In this document: positions 1 to 8,070 of the stretch, piece after piece
How the letters are laid out: each line of letters starts with the position of its first letter
Numbering within the stretch: position 1 is the stretch's first letter
DNA from: JBFELO01 sp041552055
GTDB lineage: Bacteria; Acidobacteriota; Thermoanaerobaculia; Thermoanaerobaculales; Sulfomarinibacteraceae
DNA: 32,219 bases
Direction of reading: 5' to 3'
Assembly (NCBI GenBank): GCA_041552055.1
Contig: JBFELO010000046.1
Span: 1 to 32,219 of the forward strand
Made by a program: the position numbers and the translations under genes
Notes under the pieces: generated by a model
Database searches by the model: none
What the model saw: only the letters and a program-made list of their open reading frames with translations
What the model was told of the DNA's origin: nothing

Positions 1-630
1 GAGCCCGAGCAGGTCAATCTGATCACCCTTCATCTCGGCAACGGCGCGTCCGCCTGCGCCATCAAGGAGGGAAAGTCGTTCGTGACGTCGATGGGGTTCA
101 CGCCGCTGGAAGGGTTGGTGATGGGCACTCGATCCGGCGACATCGATCCGTCGATCATCGAGTACCTGATGCACAGGGAGGGGATCGACATCGCCGCGGT
201 GGACACGGTGCTCAACAAGCGCTCCGGCCTGCTCGGCCTGTCCGGCCTGACCAGCGACATGCGCGACCTCCTGGCCGAGGACGAGGAGAACCAGGACCGC
301 CGCGCCCGCCTCGCAATCGACGTCTTCTGCCGCCGGGTGCGGCGCTACATCGGAGGCTACCTGGCGGACATGGGCGGGGCCGAAGCGGTCGTGTTCACCG
401 GCGGCATCGGCGAGAACGCGCCCCAGGTCCGAGATCGGATCTGCGCCGGGCTCGGACATATGGGATTGACGATCGATTCTGACAGGAACTCGAGCATGCA
501 GCCCGGCTCGGCAGGGGAGATCTCGACCGACGAAGCGTCTCTCAAGGCGTGGGTCATCCCGACCGACGAGGAGCTGTTGATCGCGCGCGACACCTACCGG
601 GTGGTGGAGGATATCCCGCGGAGGTGGTAG
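1..630 (+). CDS. ackA: Acetate kinase, C-terminal part (5' end outside window)
   Basis: The open frame runs in from the left edge and ends at TAG 628-630, giving about 209 residues, roughly half of a normal 400-residue acetate kinase. Acetate kinase interconverts acetate + ATP and acetyl phosphate + ADP in the cytoplasm. Family motifs visible are HLGNGAS near the left edge (phosphate/nucleotide loop of the ASKHA fold), the segment GFTPLEGLVMGTRSGDIDP at about 92-150, and FTGGIGENAP at about 396-423, the adenosine-binding signature. The N-terminal domain and start are not in the window, so partner genes such as phosphotransacetylase or phosphoketolase cannot be judged. The next gene is convergent on the minus strand. 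The assignment is secure from the motifs; butyrate kinase is less likely given the GGIGEN context. Confidence 0.96.
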   Translation, partial: EPEQVNLITLHLGNGASACAIKEGKSFVTSMGFTPLEGLVMGTRSGDIDPSIIEYLMHREGIDIAAVDTVLNKRSGLLGLSGLTSDMRDLLAEDEENQDRRARLAIDVFCRRVRRYIGGYLADMGGAEAVVFTGGIGENAPQVRDRICAGLGHMGLTIDSDRNSSMQPGSAGEISTDEASLKAWVIPTDEELLIARDTYRVVEDIPRRW

Positions 631-717
631 GTGACAGGAGAATCGCCGGTCTACTCGACCCCGTGGGAGTGCCCGTCTCTGTGCCCGGAAGGGACGTCGA
701 GTTCTCATCGCACGATC

Positions 718-747
718 GGAGACGGATACGGATACGGAGACGGAGAC
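718..747. repeat. Tandem hexanucleotide array, 5 units of GGA(G/T)AC
   Basis: Five adjacent 6-bp units read GGAGAC, GGATAC, GGATAC, GGAGAC, GGAGAC and are followed by GGG. They lie in the 162-bp gap between two convergent genes, acetate kinase and the gene ending at 793. No coding role is evident. The pattern looks like a microsatellite produced by slippage. The rest of the gap shows no clear terminator. Confidence 0.8.
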
Positions 748-792
748 GGGAACATCCCGAGTCAGTTGATCGCGTAGGGTCTGTGCGAGCCC

Positions 793-1746
793 TCACCCAG
801 CCACATAGCCCCGAACCAAAGAGCGAGCCTCCAATCGGGGCATGGCTTTGACCAGGCGGTACAGCTCCCGACAGTCCTGGTATTCGAGGCTCTCCACAAG
901 CCGGTTCGCCTCCACCTCGTCGCGGGTGTGTGGATGGGGATCGTCGCCCGGCGTCATCTCCTCGTGGTGGAGGATGCGGTTGTGGATCAAGCTGCGCGCT
1001 GCAAGAAGATCGACTCTCGTGCCCTGTCGCTCGGGGCGCGCCATCAGCATCAGCGTCAGACAGTCCCCGGGCCCGAGACCGCGGACCTTGCCCCCGAGTT
1101 CGTGGATGACCGGCTGCATCAGGTGGCGGACGCGGACCCGGGTGCCGCTCGATCGGCTGAGCAAGAACTCCTGGAGCAGGGCGAGGTGGAGGGACCCGGC
1201 CTCGATGTAGACCGATTCGTGCTCGAGTAGGGTCTGCAGGATCTCCCGCACCCGCAAAACGTCGCGCAGGCGACCTCGGGCCGCGTCGGACCTCGCGAAC
1301 GCCGTGACCGACCGCACGACATCCTCGAACGGCGCGGACAGCGCGCTGCCGTAGAACCCGATCAGTGCACCGGTCCACTCGCGCTCCACCGCGTAGACCG
1401 GGCCGAGGCGGGGATCGTCGGCAACGTGCCGTGGCGATCCTCCCGCGTCGAACAGATCGTGGATCTCACCCAACTGCTCCAGGTAGGGATCGGTCTGGTA
1501 GATCGAGATTCCCTGGCCGTAGAGCCGCCGGTACATGGAGCACGACCGGCAGGCGAACTCCGGGTACTCGAAGTCGACCCGGTCGAGGTAGGCATCAATC
1601 TGCTGCTCGCCCTCGAGCATGCTGCGGAACCCTGTCGTTGGGGGTTCCTCGAGGATCACCGCGTCGTGCTGTTCCATGAGCTGCTCAGCGTACGCCAGGG
1701 TTTCAGGCCGGTGATTCGAGTAGGCGAGGGTGACCGTGGTTGCCAT
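793..1746 (-). CDS. Conserved-looking hypothetical protein, 317 aa, possibly of a TraB/ChaN/EreA-like fold
   Basis: I cannot name this protein. It starts at ATG 1746 with only a weak ribosome site (GTGAGCACC) and ends at TGA 793-795. It has no signal peptide and no membrane helix, so it is probably cytoplasmic. Visible features are an opening strand followed by YSNHRPETL, then AVILEEPP at about residues 30-37, a Cys pair in ACRSCSMYRR, EAGSLHLALLQEFL in the second half, and a late segment with AARSLIHNRILHHEEM and several acidic and His residues. The order of strand, acidic motif and EAGxxH-type motif is loosely like TraB/ChaN/erythromycin-esterase-like proteins, which are often metal dependent. 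That is an inference, not an identification. It precedes the outer-membrane gene by 88 bp in transcription terms downstream, so the two may be co-transcribed. Confidence 0.7.
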   Translation of the reverse strand: MATTVTLAYSNHRPETLAYAEQLMEQHDAVILEEPPTTGFRSMLEGEQQIDAYLDRVDFEYPEFACRSCSMYRRLYGQGISIYQTDPYLEQLGEIHDLFDAGGSPRHVADDPRLGPVYAVEREWTGALIGFYGSALSAPFEDVVRSVTAFARSDAARGRLRDVLRVREILQTLLEHESVYIEAGSLHLALLQEFLLSRSSGTRVRVRHLMQPVIHELGGKVRGLGPGDCLTLMLMARPERQGTRVDLLAARSLIHNRILHHEEMTPGDDPHPHTRDEVEANRLVESLEYQDCRELYRLVKAMPRLEARSLVRGYVAG

Positions 1747-1834
1747 CGGTGCTCACAGTGTGGCATCCCCCGGGACAGGGGGCGAAGCGATCGGCCCAGA
1801 CGATCGGCGCTGCGGCGGTGCTGGCTGGATGAGG

Positions 1835-2467
1835 TCAGAACCCGACGCCGACGCCGAACCGGATCACCCAGGGGCTGTCGTAAGGACTCGGCTCGCCACT
1901 GTCGTATGCCAGGTTGTACAGCCCGAGCAGGAACATCGACGTGCGCGGGCCCATGGGGAAATCCACCCCCGCACCGACGAAGTAACTGGTGAAGTTGTCC
2001 CGCTCGGTGGAGAAGTCGAGCCGGACGTATTCGTAGCTCAGGTACTCGATCTCGGCGTGCAGGAAGAGCGGATTCACGATGTGGTAACGACCGAACACGG
2101 AGCCGCCGTAGTCGCTGGTCGAGAAGCTCTCCCGATACCGGTCGTCGTTGCGGTATCTGTAGATGAGGCTCGCGCCCACGGATGCCTGCGGAGCGATGCG
2201 ATAGCCGAGCAACGGCGCGAGCTCGATGTAGGTGACGTCGCCGAACGCGAGCCCGACACCGCCACCGAAGAACAGGTTGTCGGAGTCGAACCCCTTGTCC
2301 CGTGATCGGGTGTCCACCTCTGGTGCCGGCGCCATCGTGTCCACCGTCGCGGTGGTGGGTGCCATGGCAGAAGGCGCGCCCTGATCGGATGCGAATGATG
2401 GCAGCGGCGCCACCGGAAACACCAGGACGGCGAGAAGACCTGCGCGGCTCCAAGAGTCGTATTTCAT
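1835..2467 (-). CDS. Small outer-membrane beta-barrel protein, 210 aa
   Basis: The start at ATG 2467 is chosen because GGAGGAG lies about 10 nt upstream and because the open frame above it (to 2545) has no signal-like sequence. The product begins MKYDSWSRAGLLAVLVFPVAPLPSFA, a clear signal peptide with likely cleavage before SDQ. The mature part alternates hydrophobic and polar residues with many aromatic and Gly residues (for example LFFGGGVGLAFGDV, FTSYFVGAGVDFPMG) and ends in a terminal Phe (RFGVGVGF), the typical outer-membrane insertion signal. Size fits an 8-stranded OmpW/OmpA-like barrel. It lies 162 bp downstream of the export operon and could be transcribed with it, but it is far too small to be a TolC-type exit duct. 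The specific function is unknown. Confidence 0.85.
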   Translation of the reverse strand: MKYDSWSRAGLLAVLVFPVAPLPSFASDQGAPSAMAPTTATVDTMAPAPEVDTRSRDKGFDSDNLFFGGGVGLAFGDVTYIELAPLLGYRIAPQASVGASLIYRYRNDDRYRESFSTSDYGGSVFGRYHIVNPLFLHAEIEYLSYEYVRLDFSTERDNFTSYFVGAGVDFPMGPRTSMFLLGLYNLAYDSGEPSPYDSPWVIRFGVGVGF

Positions 2468-2506
2468 GGTTTGAATCTCCTCCGATCCGGCACGCGCATG
2501 CAACGT

Positions 2507-2532
2507 GCCGACGTCCACCGTGCAACGTCGGC
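2507..2532. other. Inverted repeat between export operon and outer-membrane gene
   Basis: GCCGACGT (2507-2514) and ACGTCGGC (2525-2532) form a perfect 8-bp stem around a 10-nt loop. There is no T tract on the minus-strand downstream side, so it is not a classic terminator. It sits about 40-65 nt upstream of the start codon at 2467 and could be a leader structure, a processing site or a weak terminator for the operon above. Confidence 0.4.
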
Positions 2533-2629
2533 TGTCTGCCCCCACATTCCAATGAGACGTCGTGGGGATGGCGGTGGCTGACCGTGCGAACCGGATTCTG
2601 CCCGATGTGCCCGAGCCATTGACGAAGAC

Positions 2630-3859
2630 TCAGCCGCGGAGCGCCTCCACCGGGGTCAGACGGGACGCGCGAAGGGACGGGTAGAAGCCGGCGACGAGAC
2701 CGACGCCGACGGCAAACAGGACCGCCAGACCCACGGCGAAGCGCGACACGGGTAGGCCGGCTTCGAAGTTGGGTCCGAGCGCGGCGCACAGCAACAACGC
2801 CAACCCGAGCCCGAGCGCGGCACCGATCGCGGACAGGAACACCGCCTCCACCAGGAACTGGGAAAGGATGTCACGGTCCTCCGCCCCGATCGACTTGCGC
2901 AGTCCGACCTCGTACATCCGCTCGGCCAGCGAGATCTGGAGCACCGAGAAGATGCCGACTCCACCGACGACGAGCGAGATTCCCGAGATCGAGAACAGCA
3001 CGACGGTCCAACCCCGCAGCTGATCGTCGATTTGTTCCTCTGCCTCGAGGATTTCAGCGGCGACGTTTTCGATCTCGAAGTCCTCGACGCGGTGGTGCTG
3101 TCTCCACAGCCGGTTCCTGAGGAATTCGAAGATACCGCTCAGCCCGTCGGTTCCAGCGACCCGGACCACCACGATGGGGACTCGCTGATCCTCGGCGAAC
3201 AGGTTGTGGAGGGTCGTCAGCGGAATGGTCGCACCCTCCATCTCGCGCTGACTGAAGTCGTCGTCGACGAAATCGTTTCCCATCCGCGACCCGACACCCA
3301 CGACCTCGAACCTGTGGTTGGCGATGCGAACCCACTGGCCGACCGGATCTCTGGCGCCGAAGATCTCATCGCTCAGCTCGTGCCCGAGAACGGCGACCCG
3401 GCGCTTGCGGAGAATGTCGTAATCGGTCAGATATCGGCCCCTTTCGACACCGCGATCGAGCACCTCGGCGTACGCGGGGGTCGTGCCGTAGAGCCGGATC
3501 GACTGAGACAGGTCGCCCCAGGCGATCACCTGTTGCGAAAATGCCACCGGCGCCGCGGCGGAGATCAGATCGGTGCCCGTGGTCAACGCCTCGGCGTCCT
3601 CGCGGCGGAGGCCGTTGGACAGATGTGCGCGTTTGCCGTCGATCGGCGTCCGCGGCTGCGCCGCGCTGACGAACATGACCTCGTCGAGGCCGAGGGTCTC
3701 GATGCCGCGCCACACCTCCACCTTCACCGCCTCGATCAGGCTGACCATGAACACCACCGCCATGGTGCCGAGGACCACGCCGACCAGGGTGAGTGCCGAG
3801 CGCAGCTTGTGCGCCCAGACTTCCTCGATAGTGGTGCGTATCGCCTCACCCATCACCAT
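2630..3859 (-). CDS. MacB/FtsX-family ABC transporter permease, 409 aa (second permease)
   Basis: This is an inner-membrane permease of the type VII (MacB/LolCE-like) ABC class. A first membrane helix lies at about residues 20-45 (SALTLVGVVLGTMAVVFMVSLI). A periplasmic core domain of about 230 residues follows, with typical phrases such as VAVLGHELSDEIFG and PVGQWVRIANHRFEVVGV. Three further helices at about 285-400 contain the FtsX signature around AERMYEVGLRKSIGAEDRDILSQFLVEA, and the protein ends ...YPSLRASRLTPVEALRG, the usual family terminus. It starts 11 nt after the other permease stops, with GAGG just upstream of ATG 3859; ATG 3853 is an alternative start. Unlike MacB it has no fused ATPase, so the separate ATPase at 5100-5789 must serve both permeases. 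The cargo is unknown. Confidence 0.93.
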   Translation of the reverse strand: MVMGEAIRTTIEEVWAHKLRSALTLVGVVLGTMAVVFMVSLIEAVKVEVWRGIETLGLDEVMFVSAAQPRTPIDGKRAHLSNGLRREDAEALTTGTDLISAAAPVAFSQQVIAWGDLSQSIRLYGTTPAYAEVLDRGVERGRYLTDYDILRKRRVAVLGHELSDEIFGARDPVGQWVRIANHRFEVVGVGSRMGNDFVDDDFSQREMEGATIPLTTLHNLFAEDQRVPIVVVRVAGTDGLSGIFEFLRNRLWRQHHRVEDFEIENVAAEILEAEEQIDDQLRGWTVVLFSISGISLVVGGVGIFSVLQISLAERMYEVGLRKSIGAEDRDILSQFLVEAVFLSAIGAALGLGLALLLCAALGPNFEAGLPVSRFAVGLAVLFAVGVGLVAGFYPSLRASRLTPVEALRG

Positions 3860-3870
3860 GAGTCCTCACC

Positions 3871-5103
3871 TCACTCGTACCGCAGGGCGACGACGGGATC
3901 GAGCCGGGACGCCCTGACCGCGGGGTACATACCGAACAGGAAACCGACCACCGCGGCCGAACCCACGGCGGCCACGAACATGATCGGGGTAAACGCCATC
4001 ACCACGTTGAGTGCCCGCCCGATGCCCAGGGTGAACAGCACGCCGGTCGCCAGGCCGACACCGGCCCCGCAGATCGTCACGACCAGGGCCTCCACGAGAA
4101 ACTGCACGAATACCTGCCAGCCGGTCGCGCCGAGCGCCTTGCGCACCCCGACCTCGCGCATGCGCTCGGTGAACGAGGCAAGCATGATGTTGGTGATGAC
4201 GATGCCGCCGACCAGGAGTGCGATGATGCCGCAGGCGAGAAAGGTCAGATTGTAGACCTGGCCTTCACGGTTGCCCTGCTCGATCCGTTCGTGGCGATCC
4301 CACACGCCGAAATCGTCGATACCGTGACGAACCCTCAGGAGTTGTTCGAGAGCGTCCCGCGCCTCCTCGTGCGCCTCGGCCGAGACGAGGCGGAGGTTGA
4401 TTTCGTCGATTCGGTCGTCGGTAGGCCCAAGGTGCCGTTTGGCGTAAGAGGTGATCGGGACGAGCAGCAACCGGTTCATCCACTCGTGCGCGTTGTGATT
4501 GCTGTTTCGGCGGAAAGAAAATACCTTCTCAGTCATCACGCCGATCACGGTGTACGTGACGTCACCCACCACCAGCGGCTTGCCGACTGGATTGGCCGAG
4601 CCGTAGAGCTCGCGTGCACGTGTCGACCCCAGCACCGCGACCGAAGCCCCGGTCGCGAGGTCGTGCTCGCCCAGAAACCGCCCGCGGGCGACCCCGAGGT
4701 CGCGCATCCTCTCGAAGCCGGGCTCGATGGCGGTGATCCTCAGGTTGACCTCGGTGGCGCCCGCCCGGACCTTGTGCGTGCGCGCGATCTCGGCGACGAC
4801 GAGGTCGAATCCATCGACCGCGCCCCGGATCGCCTCGGCGTCCTCGAGTGTCAGTCCCATTCGGGCACGCTGGCGGGCGGTGAGCTCGAGCTCTGCCGGC
4901 GGCTGGTTGTACACGCCCATGAGCCGGGTGCCGCCGCTCTCGCGGAAGTACTGCTGGCGACGTGCGTCCATGCCCGCGGTCATTCCAAGCGTCGCGACCA
5001 CAGACGCCACTCCGAGAATCACACCGAGGGTCTGCAGGAGGGTCCGACCGTAGTGCTCGCGGATTTCGACGAATCCCTCGCGGACAAACTGAACGGCATT
5101 CAT
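3871..5103 (-). CDS. MacB/FtsX-family ABC transporter permease, 410 aa (first permease)
   Basis: It has the same architecture as its neighbour: a helix at about residues 20-42 (TLLQTLGVILGVASVVATLGM), a periplasmic MacB-type core, then three helices at about 285-400 with the phrase TERMREVGVRKALGATGWQVFVQFLVEA, and the end YPAVRASRLDPVVALRYE. The ATG at 5103 overlaps the ATPase stop in an ATGA junction (5100-5103), which implies translational coupling. The periplasmic domains of the two permeases differ considerably, so the pair probably forms a heterodimer as in LolCE-like systems rather than a MacB homodimer. The role is likely export or extraction of a lipid-like or peptide substrate, driven by the ATPase and linked to the adaptor encoded first in the operon. 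Confidence 0.93.
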   Translation of the reverse strand: MNAVQFVREGFVEIREHYGRTLLQTLGVILGVASVVATLGMTAGMDARRQQYFRESGGTRLMGVYNQPPAELELTARQRARMGLTLEDAEAIRGAVDGFDLVVAEIARTHKVRAGATEVNLRITAIEPGFERMRDLGVARGRFLGEHDLATGASVAVLGSTRARELYGSANPVGKPLVVGDVTYTVIGVMTEKVFSFRRNSNHNAHEWMNRLLLVPITSYAKRHLGPTDDRIDEINLRLVSAEAHEEARDALEQLLRVRHGIDDFGVWDRHERIEQGNREGQVYNLTFLACGIIALLVGGIVITNIMLASFTERMREVGVRKALGATGWQVFVQFLVEALVVTICGAGVGLATGVLFTLGIGRALNVVMAFTPIMFVAAVGSAAVVGFLFGMYPAVRASRLDPVVALRYE

Positions 5104-5789
5104 GCGGCGCGCTTCTGCTCACGAAGAATGCGGCCGTCTACGATCTGGACGACCCGCTGTGCGCACGACGCGACGCGCTGGTCGTGGGTGACAATGATCA
5201 GTGTCTGTCCCTGCTGCTGGAGTCGGTTGAACAGCGCGAGGATCTCGGAGCCGGTCTGCTGATCGAGGTTGCCGGTCGGCTCGTCGGCCATGAGCACCGC
5301 CGGGTCGTTCACCAGGGCTCGTGCGATCGCGGCTCGCTGGCGCTGGCCTCCCGAGAGCTCGTTGGGGCGATGCTTGATTCGATCGGCGAGGCCGACGAGT
5401 TCGAGCGCGCCTCGCGCCCGTCGTTGTCGCTCGCGACGGCCGATCCCCGAGTACAGCAGCGGCAGTTCGACGTTGCGCAGAACGCTCGCACGCGGCAGCA
5501 GGTTGAAGCTCTGGAAGACGAACCCGATGCTGCGGTTGCGCAGGTGCGCGAGCCGGCGCCGGGACAGATTGGAGACCTCGTCGCCATCGAGGAGATATGT
5601 GCCCCCGCTGGGTGTGTCCAGCAGGCCGAGGATGTGCATGAGCGTCGACTTTCCGGAGCCGGAGGGACCCATGATCGCTACGTAATCACCGCGATCGATG
5701 GTGAGATTGACGCCGCGCAGGGCCTCGACGGCGACGTCTCCGGCGCCGTAGACCTTGCGGATGTTTTCGACCGAGATGAGCGGGGCCAT
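5100..5789 (-). CDS. ABC transporter ATP-binding protein, MacB/LolD family, 229 aa
   Basis: This is the cytoplasmic ATPase that powers the two permeases downstream. Every expected motif is present: Walker A GPSGSGKST at 41-49, Q-loop Gln93 in FVFQSFNLLP, signature LSGGQ at 145-149, Walker B VLMADE at 165-170 followed by PTGNLD, and the H-loop His202 in VTHD. The FQSFNLLPRASVLRNVELPL stretch is typical of the MacB/LolD/FtsE group. The length is normal. Its ATG shares one base with the stop of the adaptor gene (TGATG at 5787-5791), and its stop overlaps the next start, so adaptor, ATPase and permeases are made together. Confidence 0.96.
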   Translation of the reverse strand: MAPLISVENIRKVYGAGDVAVEALRGVNLTIDRGDYVAIMGPSGSGKSTLMHILGLLDTPSGGTYLLDGDEVSNLSRRRLAHLRNRSIGFVFQSFNLLPRASVLRNVELPLLYSGIGRRERQRRARGALELVGLADRIKHRPNELSGGQRQRAAIARALVNDPAVLMADEPTGNLDQQTGSEILALFNRLQQQGQTLIIVTHDQRVASCAQRVVQIVDGRILREQKRAA

Positions 5790-7063
5790 CAGCCGCGCTC
5801 CTCGGTCGGCCGCGACGGATCGGCAAGCGCCACCGGTTCTCCATCATCGAGCCCTTCAACGATCTCGACATCGGTGGTCGAGGAAACGCCGGTGACGACG
5901 GGCCGCTCCTCGAACCATCGTCGCCACTCCTGGCGCGGGTCCTCGCGCCAGTCATCCTCGTCGACAGGGTCCCCGCGCCCTTCGGTGTCGGGTGCGGGAC
6001 CCTCGGATGGGGCGCTCGCCGATCCTGTGTCTGCCGTGGACTCGACGTCTTCCTTCGGGAGCGGTGCCTCGCGTTTGACGTACACCATCTCGTCATCTCC
6101 GCGGATGAACACGGACTCGACCGGAACGGTGAGCACCTGCTCGCGCATCTCACCGCGAATCTCGATGTTTGCGGTCATCCCGGTGCGAAGCTCGACACCG
6201 AGGTGTTCGAGCGCGATCTCCACGTCGAAGACCTTGACCTGGTTGTCGAGCCGCGCCGCCGGTGCGATGCGTCGGATGTTACCGGGGAACAGCTTTCGTG
6301 GGAATGCGTCGAGCGTGACCCGAACCTCCTGCTGCTCGTGGATCTTGCCGATGTCCACCTCGTTGATGCCGGCCTCGACGATCATGGTTCCGAGGTCTGC
6401 GACGGTCGAGATCACCGTGCCGGAGTTGAACGAGCCGCTGCCGGTGACGGTCTCACCCAGCTCGACAGGACGGTCGATCACGATGCCATCCATCGGCGAC
6501 ACGATGTTGACGACCTGGCGGGGGTTGTCTCCCACCGGGATCCCCGAGTCTTCGACCACGGTAATCTCCTCACGGGCCGCCTCTATGGCCTGCTGTGCCT
6601 GCCGATACCTCGTCTCGGCCTGGCGGTGGAGCTCGACCGAAATCAGCCCGTTCTCGAGCAGTTGGCGTTTCGCCTCGTACTCCTCGCGGGCATCCTCGAG
6701 CTCGATCCTCGCCTCTGCGAGGCGGTTCTTGACACCCAAAAGGTCCTGCGCCTGATTGACGTCGGGTTCGATGCGCGCGATCAGCTGACCCTTGGCGACG
6801 CGGTCGCCGGCGCGGATCGGCAGGTCCACCACGCGCCCGGACAGCGTGGATTTGATGTCCACCTTGACCTCGGGCTCGACCGTGCCCACCTCGCGCACCA
6901 CCACCTGCACGTCACGGATGCGCGAATCCAGGGTGGGGATGTCGGGACCTTCCTCGTCGTCGCCGTTGCCGTTGATTCGCGAACGAACCCCGTAGGCGGC
7001 GGCTGCGGTGAAAACGAGCACGAGGCCGAGGATCAGCCAGATTCTCCGTTTCTTGCGACGCAT
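5789..7063 (-). CDS. Periplasmic adaptor (MacA/HlyD-type membrane fusion protein), 424 aa, with acidic insert
   Basis: This is the first gene of the export operon; ATG 7063 is preceded by a strong GAGGGGGG ribosome site. An N-terminal anchor helix lies at residues 8-26. A lipoyl/barrel-sandwich half is at about 66-100 (IKSTLSGRVVDLPIRAGDRVAKGQLIARIE), followed by a coiled-coil hairpin at about 102-170, the second lipoyl half (IVSPMDGIVIDRPVELGETV, about 187-206), a beta-barrel domain, and a membrane-proximal domain. Such proteins bridge inner-membrane transporters to an outer-membrane duct. Oddly, the membrane-proximal domain is interrupted at about residues 334-386 by a low-complexity segment rich in Asp, Glu, Pro and Ser before the fold resumes at RPVVTGVSSTTDVEIVEGL. 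No TolC-like duct gene is in the window. Confidence 0.94.
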   Translation of the reverse strand: MRRKKRRIWLILGLVLVFTAAAAYGVRSRINGNGDDEEGPDIPTLDSRIRDVQVVVREVGTVEPEVKVDIKSTLSGRVVDLPIRAGDRVAKGQLIARIEPDVNQAQDLLGVKNRLAEARIELEDAREEYEAKRQLLENGLISVELHRQAETRYRQAQQAIEAAREEITVVEDSGIPVGDNPRQVVNIVSPMDGIVIDRPVELGETVTGSGSFNSGTVISTVADLGTMIVEAGINEVDIGKIHEQQEVRVTLDAFPRKLFPGNIRRIAPAARLDNQVKVFDVEIALEHLGVELRTGMTANIEIRGEMREQVLTVPVESVFIRGDDEMVYVKREAPLPKEDVESTADTGSASAPSEGPAPDTEGRGDPVDEDDWREDPRQEWRRWFEERPVVTGVSSTTDVEIVEGLDDGEPVALADPSRPTEERG

Positions 7064-7096
7064 GCGAACCCCCCTCGGAATGCATGATTCCCTCTA

Positions 7097-7125
7097 GTAG
7101 TACGACCCAAGCCCGCTACTGTTAA
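7097..7125 (-). promoter_or_regulatory. Possible sigma-70-type promoter of the export operon
   Basis: On the minus strand TTAACA (7120-7125) is separated by 17 nt from TACTAC (7097-7102), about 34 nt upstream of the adaptor start codon. The -35 match is good (5/6) and the -10 match is poor (3/6). No other AT-rich stretch in the 7064-7202 divergent gap fits better. Confidence 0.3.
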
Positions 7126-7235
7126 CGGCGAGAGATGAAATCCCGACGAGGTCGCGGTTCAGGGTCCAGGATGCCCCGAACGCGCCGGCCCGGCGGTATC
7201 CTGTGATGAATTGGATGAGCAAGGAGGACAGCAAA

Positions 7236-7758
7236 ATGTTGTTGAAAGACCGCGTCGCGGTGATCACGGGGGCGAGTCGTGGAATCGGCGCGGCGACAGC
7301 CAAGATCCTCGCCCTGCACGGAGCCGCGGTCGGTGTCAACTATTGTGCGAGCGATGCAGCGGCGGTTGGGGTGGTCCATGACATCGAGAAGTCCGGCGGT
7401 CGGGCGTTGGCTGTCCAGAACGACGTCCGTGACCGCGAGCAGGTGGAGGCCATGGTCGCGCGGGTGACCGCCGAGCTCGGAGCGATCGACACGGTCGTCC
7501 TGAACGCCTCGATCACATTCCCGATGGTGTCGTTTCTCGAGTACGACTGGGAGGCGTTCTAGGGGAAGCTGACCGGCGAGCTGAGGGCGGCATTCTTCCC
7601 CTGTCGAGCGGTCGTGCCGGCGATGATAGAACGAGGCCGAGGCTGTGTCATCGCGGTCTCCAGCGGCCTGTCCAGGCAGAACGCGCCAGGATTCTGTGCG
7701 CACAGCACCGCGAAGTCGGGGCTTGATGCCTTCGTCAGATCTCTCGCAGTCGACTGAA
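7236..7758 (+). pseudogene. SDR-family oxidoreductase remnant with internal stop and lost C-terminus
   Basis: The start at ATG 7236 has AAGGAGG about 8 nt upstream. The N-terminal half is a normal short-chain dehydrogenase: TGASRGIG (residues 11-18) for NAD(P) binding and NDV at 62-64. An in-frame TAG at 7560-7562 interrupts it after LEYDWEAF; a single change from CAG would explain it. The same frame then continues with recognisable SDR sequence: FFPCRAVVPAMIERGRGCVIAVSS, then AHSTAKSGLDAFVRSLAVD, and stops at TGA 7756-7758, about 75 residues short of a normal 250. The usual catalytic YxxxK reads HSTAK (Tyr replaced by His); some SDR subgroups do this, or it may be decay. The gene looks dead. 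Stop-codon readthrough is possible but would still leave a truncated enzyme. Confidence 0.85.
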
Positions 7759-7959
7759 GGTCATCACGTAGGTGAGGAGTACGTGGTGGAGGGGAAGACC
7801 CCGGAGGGAATCTGCCTGGGATCGTTCAACTCCTCAATGCCGTATCTGACGGCGTTGCGTTTCGGAGCGTCGTTCCCGTGGGAGCAGGAGGAAGGCACGA
7901 TCATCATCGGGTGTCCGGTTCACGTCAACCAGGTGGTGTGGCGGTTGCGGAGAATCGAG
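7756..7959 (+). pseudogene. C-terminal fragment of a TIGR04076-like small protein
   Basis: A different frame begins exactly where the SDR remnant stops and reads GHHVGEEYVVEGKTPEGIC, then a central part ending LRFGASFPWE, then IIIGCPVHVNQVVWRLRRIE. This matches my recollection of TIGR04076 proteins (about 80-100 aa; GHkVGdef, gktPeGiC, fGasFPWe, CPd, rrI), whose function is not established. The family's N-terminal beta-strand segment is missing and no start codon with a ribosome site is seen. The frame continues to 8088 with unrelated sequence, so its original stop is also gone. The 7960-8070 stretch contains nothing I can identify before the stop of the minus-strand peptidase gene. Confidence 0.7.
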
Positions 7960-8070
7960 ACGTCATCACCTCGTAGAGGCTCGGCGCAGGGGGCGACGAC
8001 CCGTGCTGGAGCCGCCGGCGGGATGGAGGCGTCGCCTCCGGTCGTAACGGATGCTGTTGACCGCGGTGGC

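Noticed and set aside
4962..6755. 597-codon plus-strand open frame opposite the ATPase and adaptor genes
   Set aside because: It is a shadow of high-GC codon bias: Ser/Arg/Thr-rich translation with no domain, while the minus strand has clear motifs throughout.
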